Shown in pieces: positions 8,845 to 16,836 of a stretch of DNA of 37,461 nucleotides. The DNA is from Paludibacteraceae bacterium (lineage in GTDB: Bacteria; Bacteroidota; Bacteroidia; Bacteroidales; Paludibacteraceae). A model generated the notes under the pieces. The model was not told the origin of the DNA, made no database searches, and was given only the letters and a program-made list of their open reading frames with translations. The position numbers and the translations under genes were made by a program. Location: positions 1 through 37,461 of the forward strand of contig CAJOIR010000020.1 of assembly GCA_905234685.1 (NCBI GenBank). Reading direction: 5' to 3'. Every line of letters starts with the position of its first letter. Positions within the stretch are counted from its first letter, which is position 1.

Positions 8845-10641
8845 ATGATAAAAGAAAGGATAGCAGCATTGCGCAGCCTCATGCAGGAGCATGGACTGCA
8901 GGCATATATCATACGTGGCACCGACCCGCATACAAGCGAATACATGTGTGACCACTGGAAAGAGATAACATGGATAAGCGACTTCAAAGGTGAAACAGGC
9001 ACTGTGCTCGTGACACTTGACGAGGCGTTTCTCTGGACTGACTCACGCTACTACCTGCAGGCTGAGAAAGAGTTGGCAGGTACTGGAGTAAGCCTCATGC
9101 GCGAGAGCGACATCGACACACCCACCATACCCGAATGGCTGTGTGCTAACATGCAGGCAGGCTGGGTTACAGGCGTCAATCCTGAGATGTTCACCGTGCA
9201 AGGCTACAGAATGCTGGCAGACGAACTGGCAGAGGCGGGCATCACGATGAAAAGCATCGACCTGATAAAGCCTCTCTGGCAGACAGACCGTCCTCCTGTG
9301 CCTCAGGTGCCTCTGTATGAATATGAAGTCAGGTATGCAGGCGAGACCGTTGAGAGCAAACTGCAACGTGTGCGTGAGGAGTTGAGGAAGAAAAAGGCTG
9401 ACACCATGGTCATCTCTGCGCTTGATGAGATAGCATGGCTTCTGAACATACGCGGACTCGACGTGGACTTCAACCCTGTCGTCATCAGCTATCTGCTCCT
9501 TGAGAAAGACCGTTGCACTCTGTTTGTGGCACCTGAGAAAGTGAACTCTAAAGCACAGGAATACCTCACTAAGCACCATATCAGCGTTGCTGACTATAAT
9601 GATATCTTCAAGTCTATAGGCGCACTGCCTCCGTCTGCAGCCATTCTCTACGACGGCAGCAGGCTCAATCAGGCGCTGTATGAGGCAATGCCCGGTAAAT
9701 GCCGTAAGACAGACTCGCAGTCGCCTGTCATGCTCCTCAAGAGTATAAAGAACGAAGTGGAGCTGGAGGGTGAACGCATCGCCATGCGCAAGGACGCTGT
9801 GGCACTCACCCGTTTCCTTCGCTGGCTCGAAGAGGATGCCTTCCGTGGAGGCAGGACTCAGACCGAGTATGACCTTATGCTGAAACTGCACGAATACCGC
9901 GCTATGGGTGAGAACTTCGTTACCGAGAGTTTCGGCACCATAGCAGGCTATCGGGGCAACGGCGCCATAGTGCACTACGAAGCCACTCCTCATGACTGCG
10001 CGGTGGTCAGACCCGAAGGCATGCTGCTGCTTGACTCCGGTGGTCAGTATCTCGACGGCACTACAGATATCACACGCACTGTCTGGCTCGGTGGCGACAT
10101 ACCGCAGCAGGCTAAACTCGACTACACTTACGTACTCAAAGGGCATATATGCCTTGCTATGGCACGTTTCCCCAGAGGCACCCGCGGTAACCAGCTTGAC
10201 GCACTGGCAAAGCAGTACATGTGGCAGGCAGGCATAACCTACGGTCACGGCACAGGGCATGGCGTAGGCCATTTCCTCGGTTGTCACGAAGGACCGCAGA
10301 ATGTGCGTACCGACATGAACCCTACCCAGCTGCAGCCGGGGCAGATATGCTCCGACGAACCGGGCATCTACCGCACAGGCATGTGGGGCGTGAGAATAGA
10401 GAACCTCGTGGCGGTCACTCCTACTCCGCAGACTGAGGCTCACACTACCGACGACCGTTTCCTCTGCTGGGAGACACTCACCCTCTGCTACTACGATACC
10501 GGCCTTATTGAGATGTCGCTCCTTACAGACACTGAGCGCCAGTGGCTCAACAACTACCACAGACGTGTCGCTGACGAGATATGTCCGCTGCTTGGAAAAG
10601 AAGATGCTGAGTGGTTACGAAACAAATGCAAACCCGTCTGA
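8845..10641 (+). CDS. pepP: Xaa-Pro aminopeptidase (M24B family)
   Basis: 598 residues, the long form of aminopeptidase P. It removes the N-terminal residue from peptides with proline in second position and needs two metal ions. Two creatinase-like N-terminal domains (EYMCDHWKEITWISDFKGETGT; LWTDSRYYLQA) precede the C-terminal pita-bread domain. The five metal ligands can be placed at D397 (LLLDSGG), D408 (GTTDITRT), H476 (GHGVGHFLG), E505 (DEPGIYR) and E519 (RIENL). There is no signal peptide, so it is cytoplasmic. It follows nadC by 21 bases and precedes prfB by 18, with no promoter visible between them. The symbol is by family; a pepP-like or 'XPP' naming would fit equally well. Confidence 0.95.
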   Translation: MIKERIAALRSLMQEHGLQAYIIRGTDPHTSEYMCDHWKEITWISDFKGETGTVLVTLDEAFLWTDSRYYLQAEKELAGTGVSLMRESDIDTPTIPEWLCANMQAGWVTGVNPEMFTVQGYRMLADELAEAGITMKSIDLIKPLWQTDRPPVPQVPLYEYEVRYAGETVESKLQRVREELRKKKADTMVISALDEIAWLLNIRGLDVDFNPVVISYLLLEKDRCTLFVAPEKVNSKAQEYLTKHHISVADYNDIFKSIGALPPSAAILYDGSRLNQALYEAMPGKCRKTDSQSPVMLLKSIKNEVELEGERIAMRKDAVALTRFLRWLEEDAFRGGRTQTEYDLMLKLHEYRAMGENFVTESFGTIAGYRGNGAIVHYEATPHDCAVVRPEGMLLLDSGGQYLDGTTDITRTVWLGGDIPQQAKLDYTYVLKGHICLAMARFPRGTRGNQLDALAKQYMWQAGITYGHGTGHGVGHFLGCHEGPQNVRTDMNPTQLQPGQICSDEPGIYRTGMWGVRIENLVAVTPTPQTEAHTTDDRFLCWETLTLCYYDTGLIEMSLLTDTERQWLNNYHRRVADEICPLLGKEDAEWLRNKCKPV

Positions 10642-10659
10642 ATAATCTGATAATATACT

Positions 10660-11766
10660 ATGATTACTCAAGAACAACTGAAAGACCTGCAGGAGCGCAC
10701 CGACAAGTTGCGTCACTACCTTGCCATCGACGAGAAACTGATGCAGCTCAAGGAAGAGGAGCTTCGCACGCAGGACCCTGAGTTCTGGAACGACCAGAAG
10801 GCTGCTGAAGCGCAGATGAAGAAAGTCAAGACTCTCAAGAACTGGATTCAGGGATTCGATGCCGTCAGCAAGGCGACAGAGGAACTACAGCTCGCCTTCG
10901 ACTACTTCAAGGAGGAGATTGTCACCGAAGAGGAAGTCGATGCCGCCTATGCCAATGCCCTCAGAGAAGTCGAGGCGCTCGAGATGAAGAACATGCTCTC
11001 GCACGAAGAGGACCAGATGCCTGCTGTGCTCAAGATTGTTGCTGGCGCCGGTGGCACCGAGGCGCAGGACTGGGCCGACATGCTCATGCGTATGTATCTG
11101 CGCTATTGCGAGAAACACGGCTATAAGACCACCATTCAGAACCTGCAGGAAGGCGAAGAAGCCGGCATCAAGACCGTCACCTTCAATGTCGAAGGCGACA
11201 TGGCATACGGCTATCTCAAGTCTGAGAACGGCGTACACCGTCTCGTGCGTGTGTCGCCGTATAACGCACAAGGCAAACGCATGACCTCCTTCTCGTCTGT
11301 CTTCGTTGTGCCTCTTATCGACGACACCATCGAGGTCGAAGTCAACCCCGCAGGCATCAGCTGGGACACCTTCCGCAGCTCGGGTGCCGGAGGACAGAAC
11401 GTCAACAAGGTGGAGTCCGGCGTCAGGTTGCACTATAAGTTCAAGAACCCCCTCACTGGCGAGGACGACGAGATAGTTATTGAGAACACCGAGACACGCG
11501 ACCAGCCAAAGAACCGTGAGAACGCCTTGCGTCTGCTGCGCTCGCAACTCTATGAACTCGAACTGGAGAAACGCCGTCAGGCAGCTGCCAAGGTGGAGGC
11601 AGGCAAGAAGAAGATTGAATGGGGCAGCCAGATACGCTCCTATGTCTTCGATGACCGCCGCGTCAAAGACCACCGTACTAACTACCAGACCAGCAATGTC
11701 AATGCAGTGATGGACGGCGACCTCGACGAGTTCATCAAAGCATACCTCATGGAATTCCCCGATTAG
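10660..11766 (+). CDS. prfB: Peptide chain release factor 2, without a programmed frameshift
   Basis: 368 residues. RF2 terminates translation at UGA and UAA. The GGQ motif that triggers peptidyl-tRNA hydrolysis is at residues 244-246, inside the usual RSSGAGGQNVNKV context. The stop-codon-reading tripeptide, SPF in E. coli, is SPY here at residues 199-201. The frame runs uninterrupted from the ATG: where many prfB genes have CTT TGA C and need a +1 shift (after ...RHYL), this gene reads CTT GCC ATC GAC. UGA-dependent autoregulation is therefore absent. The gene ends in TAG, which is decoded by RF1. It is the last gene of the nadC-pepP-prfB group, and a dense 8-bp repeat array begins directly after the stop codon. 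Confidence 0.96.
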   Translation: MITQEQLKDLQERTDKLRHYLAIDEKLMQLKEEELRTQDPEFWNDQKAAEAQMKKVKTLKNWIQGFDAVSKATEELQLAFDYFKEEIVTEEEVDAAYANALREVEALEMKNMLSHEEDQMPAVLKIVAGAGGTEAQDWADMLMRMYLRYCEKHGYKTTIQNLQEGEEAGIKTVTFNVEGDMAYGYLKSENGVHRLVRVSPYNAQGKRMTSFSSVFVVPLIDDTIEVEVNPAGISWDTFRSSGAGGQNVNKVESGVRLHYKFKNPLTGEDDEIVIENTETRDQPKNRENALRLLRSQLYELELEKRRQAAAKVEAGKKKIEWGSQIRSYVFDDRRVKDHRTNYQTSNVNAVMDGDLDEFIKAYLMEFPD

Positions 11767-11928
11767 CCTATTAACCTCTTAACCCTTTAACCTCTTAACC
11801 ATTTAGCCTATTAACCTATTAACCCTTTAGCCTCTTAACCTCTTAACCCTTTAACCTCTTAGCCTAATAACCTTTTAACCAATTAACCAGTTAGCCTATT
11901 AACCTTTTAACCTATTAACCAGTTAACC
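11767..11928. repeat. About 20 degenerate 8-bp CCTNTTAA units
   Basis: An almost pure array with 8-base period: CCTATTAA, CCTCTTAA, CCCTTTAA, CCATTTAG, CCAGTTAA and similar, starting at the base after the prfB stop codon and ending just before the C1 peptidase leader. Variation is concentrated at positions 3-5 and 8 of the unit. No dyad strong enough to call a terminator is seen. Confidence 0.85.
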
Positions 11929-11954
11929 AACCTGAAACTTGAAACATAAGATAT

Positions 11955-13157
11955 ATGAAACAGACTATTATCCTTGCTGCATTGCTCGGCATCATATTGC
12001 CCCTAGCAGCACAAAACGACACTCTTCCCGAAGCCAGGAAGGACTCGGGATTCGTATTCACCACTGTAAAAGAAAACCCTATTACCAGTGTTAAGGACCA
12101 GAACCGCTCGGGCACCTGCTGGGCTTTCTCTGCCGTCAGCTTCCTTGAGTCGGAGTTGCTGCGTATGGGCAAGGGGGAGAAAGACCTCAGCGAGATGTTC
12201 GTTGTACACCACACCATGCAGGACCGCGCCGAATATGTCGTGCGCATGTATGGCAACGCGCAGTTCGCTGCCGGAGGCTCTGCCTATGATGTCATCTACT
12301 GCCTCAAGAACTATGGTATCGTGCCGCAGGATGTCATGCCGGGCATCATGTATGGCGACACCCTGCCCAACCACACCGAACTCGACGCCGTGGCTAAAGG
12401 CTACCTCGAAGGCATCACCAAGAGCAAACTCAAGAAACTCTCGCCTGTATGGAAGAAAGGCCTATGTGCCATCTACGACACCTACCTCGGTGCTCTGCCT
12501 GAGGAGTTCGACTATGAGGGCCAGCACTACACTCCCCTCACCTATGCCCGGTCGCTTGGTCTCAACCCTGACGACTACGTCTCCATAACCTCCTACACCC
12601 ACCACCCTTTCTACACCCGTTTCGCTCTCGAAGTGCCTGACAACTGGCGTATGGACCAGATGTACAACGTGCCTTTGGATGAGATGATGGCTGTCATCGA
12701 CAACGCTCTTGACAATGGCTATACCGTTGTCTGGGGTGCCGATGTCAGCGAGACCGGATTCACCCGCAAGGGTATCGGTGTCATGCCTGATGCCGACAAG
12801 GGTGCCGACCTCACAGGCTCTGATGCTGCCAAGTGGCTCAACCTCTCCGCCGAAGACAAACGCAAGGAGCTGACAAGCAAGCCGCTACCCGAGATGGAAA
12901 TCACTCAGGAGATGCGCCAGAAGGCTTACGACAACTGGGAGACGACCGACGACCACGGCATGCTCATCTACGGCATTGCCAACGACCAGAACGGCAAGCC
13001 TTATTATATGGTCAAGAACTCATGGGGCACCAGACGTAGCGACTATAAGGGCATCTGGTATGTCAGCCGTGCCTTCATGCAGTACAAGACCAACGACATC
13101 CTCGTACACAAAGACGCCATACCCAAAGACCTCCGCAAGAAACTCGGCATAAAGTAA
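11955..13157 (+). CDS. Secreted C1-type cysteine peptidase (bleomycin hydrolase/aminopeptidase C-like)
   Basis: 400 residues with a clear signal peptide (MKQTIILAALLGIILPLAAQ, cleavage near residue 20), so exported to the periplasm or beyond. It is a papain-fold C1B peptidase. Catalytic Cys55 lies in DQNRSGTCWAFS with the oxyanion Gln49, catalytic His334 in DDHGMLIYG and Asn355 in MVKNSWG. This order and the long insertion between Cys and His match the bleomycin hydrolase/PepC group, known for broad aminopeptidase activity. Cytosolic PepC lacks a signal peptide, so this is the exported Bacteroidetes version, presumably for peptide use. It stands alone: the prfB array lies before it and an 11-bp repeat follows. 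A 17-bp sequence (CCAACCTGAAAC...) occurs on both sides of the gene. Confidence 0.9.
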   Translation: MKQTIILAALLGIILPLAAQNDTLPEARKDSGFVFTTVKENPITSVKDQNRSGTCWAFSAVSFLESELLRMGKGEKDLSEMFVVHHTMQDRAEYVVRMYGNAQFAAGGSAYDVIYCLKNYGIVPQDVMPGIMYGDTLPNHTELDAVAKGYLEGITKSKLKKLSPVWKKGLCAIYDTYLGALPEEFDYEGQHYTPLTYARSLGLNPDDYVSITSYTHHPFYTRFALEVPDNWRMDQMYNVPLDEMMAVIDNALDNGYTVVWGADVSETGFTRKGIGVMPDADKGADLTGSDAAKWLNLSAEDKRKELTSKPLPEMEITQEMRQKAYDNWETTDDHGMLIYGIANDQNGKPYYMVKNSWGTRRSDYKGIWYVSRAFMQYKTNDILVHKDAIPKDLRKKLGIK

Positions 13158-13177
13158 CACTCTCCCTCCCCTTTCTT

Positions 13178-13210
13178 CGAACCCTTGCCGAACCCTTACC
13201 GAACCTTTAC
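13178..13210. repeat. Three 11-bp CGAACCCTTAC units
   Basis: CGAACCCTTGC, CGAACCCTTAC and CGAACCTTTAC in tandem, 20 bases after the C1 peptidase stop codon. They are followed by CCAACCTGAAACCTGAA, a 16/17 match to the sequence just upstream of the peptidase (11927-11943). Confidence 0.8.
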
Positions 13211-13282
13211 CAACCTGAAACCTGAAGCGAAACAGCCGCACCGAGAGTACAGTATGATCGTTCGAGCGTAGCGAGATAAGAA

Positions 13283-13747
13283 ATGCAGTGCATTGAGCGA
13301 GGAGTAAGTGCGGCGCGCGAGTTTGAAAAGTCCCCACTTTTCAAACACAGAACACCTTATGACATCACGTACGCGGATGAAGCCGATGCGGAACTTATGT
13401 TCCAAGATTACGAACACTACCCGTCGCAGTGGTATTGCGAAAGCTGCATGGGCGAAGCTACTTTCGATAAAATAAAGGAGTACGCGAACCTGAGCGAGGA
13501 AAAGCGCGAAGCATACGAAGCGTACCTATCGAATTGGGATGAGGGCACGCTCGAAGATTTCGAGGAACGTTACGAGGGCAAATACGAAAGCCCGGAAGAT
13601 TTCGCCGAGTACCTGTGCGAGGAGTGCGGCTACTTCAAGAACCTCCCGCAGTGGCTCCAGTGCTGCATAGATTATTCGGCAGTGTGGCGCTCACTCGATA
13701 CCGGTGGCGATTACACGGAGGTCGATGGCTATATCTTCAGAGCATGA
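13283..13747 (+). CDS. N-terminally shortened ArdA-like antirestriction protein
   Basis: 154 residues. From about residue 38 on it follows the ArdA pattern: ELMFQDYEHYP, the region ending EEKREAYEAYL, then FEERYEGKYESPEDFAEYL and the C-terminal IDYSAVWRSL with a final VDGYIFRA. ArdA proteins are acidic DNA mimics that block type I restriction enzymes. The first ArdA domain, with its YN-x-G...G-x-WIDL signature, is missing. The 5' part instead reads through a perfect hairpin (13321-13346) in a GC-rich stretch that looks non-coding. The true start is therefore uncertain: ATG 13283 opens the frame, ATG 13397 lies inside the conserved part. A good terminator follows four bases after the stop. Either a truncated relic or a short functional mimic. 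It opens the accessory island. Confidence 0.65.
   Translation: MQCIERGVSAAREFEKSPLFKHRTPYDITYADEADAELMFQDYEHYPSQWYCESCMGEATFDKIKEYANLSEEKREAYEAYLSNWDEGTLEDFEERYEGKYESPEDFAEYLCEECGYFKNLPQWLQCCIDYSAVWRSLDTGGDYTEVDGYIFRA
13321..13346. repeat. Perfect 11-bp inverted repeat with CCCC loop
   Basis: GTTTGAAAAGT, CCCC, ACTTTTCAAAC. All 11 pairs match. It sits inside the 5' part of the ArdA-like frame, upstream of the recognisable ArdA sequence, and may be an older terminator, operator or junction element and not coding sequence. Confidence 0.85.
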
Positions 13748-13751
13748 GCAA

Positions 13752-13773
13752 GGGCAGCGCAAGCTGCTCTTTT
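13752..13773 (+). terminator. Intrinsic terminator after the ArdA-like gene
   Basis: Stem GGGCAGC / GCTGCTC (seven pairs, one G-U) around a GCAA tetraloop, followed by TTTT and C. It begins four bases after the ArdA-like stop codon. Confidence 0.75.
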
Positions 13774-13854
13774 CGTGACTATGTGAATTCCTCGCAACGC
13801 GTTATATTACTCGCTTTATTGCACGTCAAAAGTCAAGTTTTTTACGAGAAAAAC

Positions 13855-13885
13855 TTGTCACAATTTTATCAATTTTTTGTGACAA
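13855..13885. repeat. 9-bp inverted repeat in an AT-rich gap
   Basis: TTGTCACAA at 13855-13863 and TTGTGACAA at 13877-13885 are perfect reverse complements, 13 bases apart. They lie in the 338-base gene-free stretch 13748-14085, which is very AT-rich and otherwise holds only the terminator, the abiE promoter and its operators. Possible operator of an unknown regulator. Confidence 0.6.
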
Positions 13886-13983
13886 AAACCTTTGAAAAAA
13901 TGTCATTATTTCCAAGATTTTTTCTACAAACCCCGCACATCTACATTAAAAATACAAAAAATGAGCATTTTTTTGCTAAATTA

Positions 13984-14015
13984 TTTGCATATGTCAAAAA
14001 AATCCTATAATTTTG
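13984..14015 (+). promoter_or_regulatory. Promoter of the AbiE toxin-antitoxin operon
   Basis: TTTG at 13984-13987, 20-base spacer, TAATTTTG at 14008-14015. The expected transcript start is near 14019, just ahead of the first operator copy. Confidence 0.7.
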
Positions 14016-14021
14016 CAAAAA

Positions 14022-14085
14022 TTTTAGGAAAATATACGCATGAACAGTGTGAATTTCCTAAAAAATTAACTAAGTTTTAGGAAAA
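14022..14085. promoter_or_regulatory. Three TTTTAGGAAAA operator copies before abiEi
   Basis: TTTTAGGAAAA at 14022-14032 and at 14075-14085 (direct), with the opposite orientation TTTCCTAAAAA at 14054-14064 between them. The last copy abuts the ATG. AbiEi-type antitoxins are known to repress their own promoter by binding inverted repeats, so these are the likely autoregulatory sites; that is inference from position. Confidence 0.7.
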
Positions 14086-14709
14086 ATGAAAGAAGACTTC
14101 ATAGGTAACATAGTGAATAATGTTATTGAGCAAGCTAATCCCAAATCATTACTCATGATTTCGGACTTTCCTCAGTATGATCCCACGTATATTTCTAAGT
14201 TATTATCTTCTGCAGCTGAAAGAGGAAGATTGGTTCGTTTGGCCAATGGTATTTATATGAAATCAGCCGATAGTCCATATGGGATGGCTATGCCCAGTAT
14301 GATACAAATTGCCGAGGCCATCGCAGAACGTGACCATGTTCAATGCTTACCGGTTGGAGAAACGGCAGAGAATATGTTTGGATTGAGTGAGCAGGTGCCT
14401 ATGAAAGCGATATTCCTTACCAGTGGTTCAGCGCGCTCAATAAACATTGGTGGCCGTGTACTGCAATTCAAGCGTGGCGTCCCGCGCAACTTTGCTTTCA
14501 AGGATAGGAATTTAGCTGCATTATGTCAAGCTATTAAAAGCATTGGCGATGGCAATATGACGGGAGAGCAAATCAGCGTTATTCATGAAATAATGAAGCA
14601 TTATAAAGATAACGAGGAGGCACGAGCTGATATACAACTTATGCCCATATGGATACGGAAATTACTGACCAAAGTATTAAAAGATATCGCAAAAAATGAA
14701 GTGGATTGA
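14086..14709 (+). CDS. AbiEi-type antitoxin / transcriptional regulator (DUF6088-like)
   Basis: 207 residues with a winged-helix N-terminus (DPTYISKLLSSAAERGRLVRLANGIYMKS, spread over residues 27-64) and a second domain carrying GETAENMFGLSEQVP and GRVLQFKRGVPRNF, as in AbiEi/DUF6088 antitoxins. In type IV AbiE systems this protein represses its own operon and counteracts the nucleotidyltransferase toxin without binding it directly. The gene overlaps the toxin gene by 14 bases, the usual AbiE arrangement, and has its own promoter and three operator copies. The family call rests on domain pattern plus the neighbouring toxin. Confidence 0.82.
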   Translation: MKEDFIGNIVNNVIEQANPKSLLMISDFPQYDPTYISKLLSSAAERGRLVRLANGIYMKSADSPYGMAMPSMIQIAEAIAERDHVQCLPVGETAENMFGLSEQVPMKAIFLTSGSARSINIGGRVLQFKRGVPRNFAFKDRNLAALCQAIKSIGDGNMTGEQISVIHEIMKHYKDNEEARADIQLMPIWIRKLLTKVLKDIAKNEVD

Positions 14710-15727
14710 ATTACCGCCAATAGACCGCGATGCGGCATTGGAAACAATTGCTAAGCAGTATGAGATAGACACACCATCTGTTGAAAAAGATTGGTGGGTT
14801 ACGGCAGTACTAAAAGCCTTATTTAGTACTTCGTTTGCTCCTTTTTTGCTTTTCAAAGGAGGCACTTCATTGAGCAAAGGATGGCAGTTGATTAACCGAT
14901 TTAGTGAGGATATTGATATATCTTTTGGACGTGAATGGTTTGCGCAACAAGGATACACTTTTGCTGGTGGTTTGAATAAATCCCAACGGGAACGACTGCG
15001 CAAACTATCTCGTCAAGTCGTGCATACCCTTCTTGCGGATGAATTAAAACAACAATTGGATGCACTGGGTATTACCGATTATGAGATAGTACCCATTACT
15101 ACTCAGACGCGTAATGGTATTGTAGAGCCCATCGATAGCGACAAAGATCCCTCCGTATTGCATGTGAGGTACCATAGTGTTGTCGAGGGAAGTCATACAG
15201 ATTATGTATTACCATTTGTCAAAATTGAGATTAGTTGTCTTTCTCTCTCTGAACCATTTGAGCCACGGCCTATTTCAACATTGTTTCACTCTACTTTTAA
15301 TAATCTGGATAATGAGACTTGCTGCTCCATTAACACCGTCTCACCAGAGCGAACGTTCTTAGAAAAAGCATTCTTACTCAATGAGGAGTTCCAGAAAGCA
15401 AAACCACGTACTCGTCGTATGAGTCGCCATTACTATGATTTAGAGAAGTTGATGGATACTGAGTTTGGCAAGAAAGCTTTAATAGATCCGATTTTGTATA
15501 ATCGTATTATAGAGCATCGGCGTCAATTCTATAATTTGCACTACGTAGATTACGACAAGAATCGTTCGGAGAATATTCAATTCTATCCTCCACAGGCATT
15601 GATTGAAGAGTTTCGAGCCGATTATGCAAATATGGTGAGTGCTTTTATCTTTAAGGAAGCACCAAGTTTCGATATCTTGATGGAACGCATCGCAGAACTT
15701 CAAGAACGATTTAGAAACATTAAATAG
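14696..15727 (+). CDS. AbiEii-type nucleotidyltransferase toxin
   Basis: 343 residues of the AbiEii/AbiGii family. The nucleotidyltransferase signature is clear: FKGGTSLSKGW at residues 53-63 (the G-G-[ST] motif) and RFSEDIDIS at 68-76, with D72 and D74 as metal-binding residues. A typical downstream element is PERTFLEKAFLLNEE, followed by SRHYYDLEKLM, the conserved R-x-x-DYYDL-like motif of the family. Members can inhibit growth by transferring nucleotides to cellular targets such as tRNA and give abortive phage defence. It overlaps the antitoxin gene by 14 bases and is followed after nine bases by the WYL regulator gene, so the three are probably one transcript. All key residues are present, so it looks active. 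Confidence 0.9.
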   Translation: MKWIELPPIDRDAALETIAKQYEIDTPSVEKDWWVTAVLKALFSTSFAPFLLFKGGTSLSKGWQLINRFSEDIDISFGREWFAQQGYTFAGGLNKSQRERLRKLSRQVVHTLLADELKQQLDALGITDYEIVPITTQTRNGIVEPIDSDKDPSVLHVRYHSVVEGSHTDYVLPFVKIEISCLSLSEPFEPRPISTLFHSTFNNLDNETCCSINTVSPERTFLEKAFLLNEEFQKAKPRTRRMSRHYYDLEKLMDTEFGKKALIDPILYNRIIEHRRQFYNLHYVDYDKNRSENIQFYPPQALIEEFRADYANMVSAFIFKEAPSFDILMERIAELQERFRNIK

Positions 15728-15736
15728 AATACGACC

Positions 15737-16738
15737 ATGGCACAGAATAAAGGAGCAATTGTTCGCTATCGAGCCATCGACCGGTGCTTGCGGTCGAAGC
15801 ATGGCAAGTATGGAATAGAAGAACTCCGCGAAGCTTGCGCGGAGGCATTATATGATGCTTTTTCCGAGCGCATATCCGTGAGTCGTCGCCAGATATATGA
15901 CGATTTGAATCACATGGAGAGCAATGCAGGTTATCGCGCAGAGATTGAGCATTACCGCGACGGTAAGAAGATGTACTATCGCTATGCCGACCCGAATTTC
16001 TCCATTGAGAAAGTGCCTGTTACTCCGGAAGAGATGGATCAGTTGAAAGAGACCATCCTCATGCTCAATCGTTTCAAGGGAATGCCGCATTTTGAATGGA
16101 TGGAGGAAATCCTGAGCAAACTGGAAGACAAGTTCCATTTGAAGGGCAGCGAAGATAGTGTCATCGGCTTTGAGCAGAATATGGATTTGAAGGGTTTGGA
16201 GAATATTACCCCACTCTTTGAGGCCATCGTGAACAAACAGGTGCTCAAGATTCGTTATAAATCCTTCAAAGCGAACAAGCCCATTACATGCGAGTTGCAT
16301 CCATATTACCTCAAACAATATAACAACCGGTGGTTCCTCTTTGGATGGAACACGGAGTTTGGTGCAATAACCAATTTTGCACTTGATCGCATTGAGGAAG
16401 TCTCGCCTATGTTGGGAGAATATAAACCGAAGCCTGACGATATTGATTTCGATGAGTATTTCGATGACATAGTGGGTGTGACTATTCCCAAAGGGAAGGT
16501 AGAGCATATCGTTATGCGCGTTGCGCCCGACCGCTATCCATATATAAAGAACAAACCACTGCACCCATCGCAGCACAACTACGACAAGGAGTTCCGCATC
16601 AGTATAGACGTTATTCCCAATAACGAACTCATCGCGCTCCTTCTCTCGTTCGGTAGCCAGATGGAGGTACTTGAGCCGCAGTCCGTACGCGATATGATGC
16701 GCGACCACGTAAAAACGCTAAATAAATTTTATAAATAG
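15737..16738 (+). CDS. WYL-domain transcriptional regulator
   Basis: 333 residues. The N-terminal winged helix-turn-helix (about 1-60; SVSRRQIYDDLNHMES near 42-57) is followed by a linker helix region and a WYL domain (VLKIRYKSFKANKPITCELHPYYLKQYNNRWFLFGWN region, about 165-205) and then a WCX-like C-terminal extension (about 245-333). WYL proteins of the CapW/BrxR kind repress phage-defence operons and sense a ligand, probably nucleic acid or a nucleotide, through the WYL pocket. The gene is nine bases behind the AbiE toxin, and its stop is 15 bases before the first copy of a duplicated operator-promoter element. That makes it the best candidate regulator of both copies; this is inference from position and family. 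Confidence 0.88.
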   Translation: MAQNKGAIVRYRAIDRCLRSKHGKYGIEELREACAEALYDAFSERISVSRRQIYDDLNHMESNAGYRAEIEHYRDGKKMYYRYADPNFSIEKVPVTPEEMDQLKETILMLNRFKGMPHFEWMEEILSKLEDKFHLKGSEDSVIGFEQNMDLKGLENITPLFEAIVNKQVLKIRYKSFKANKPITCELHPYYLKQYNNRWFLFGWNTEFGAITNFALDRIEEVSPMLGEYKPKPDDIDFDEYFDDIVGVTIPKGKVEHIVMRVAPDRYPYIKNKPLHPSQHNYDKEFRISIDVIPNNELIALLLSFGSQMEVLEPQSVRDMMRDHVKTLNKFYK

Positions 16739-16753
16739 TCATTATTCTAAAAC

Positions 16754-16794
16754 CTGTGCACCATCTCTGCACACATAAGCAGTACTTTTGCACC
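16754..16794 (+). promoter_or_regulatory. Operator-promoter element, copy A
   Basis: Inverted repeat TGTGCA at 16755-16760 and TGCACA at 16768-16773 around the 7-base spacer CCATCTC, then the -7 box TACTTTTG at 16783-16790 followed by CACC. Copy B at 20181-20221 matches at 39 of 41 positions with identical spacing. The operator overlaps the expected -33 region, so a bound protein should block RNA polymerase. It lies 15 bases after the WYL regulator gene, whose product is the likely binder. Confidence 0.8.
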
Positions 16795-16836
16795 GTGAAA
16801 CAAAAAGTTTAACGTTTAAAAGAAAGGAAAACACTT

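Noticed and set aside
9043..10560. Reverse-strand open frame of 505 codons
   Set aside because: Lies wholly antisense to the aminopeptidase gene with its complete metal-binding motifs; its translation shows no family pattern and arises from codon bias.
11767..11928. Repeat array considered as a CRISPR array
   Set aside because: The period is 8 bases with no spacers, and no cas genes are present.
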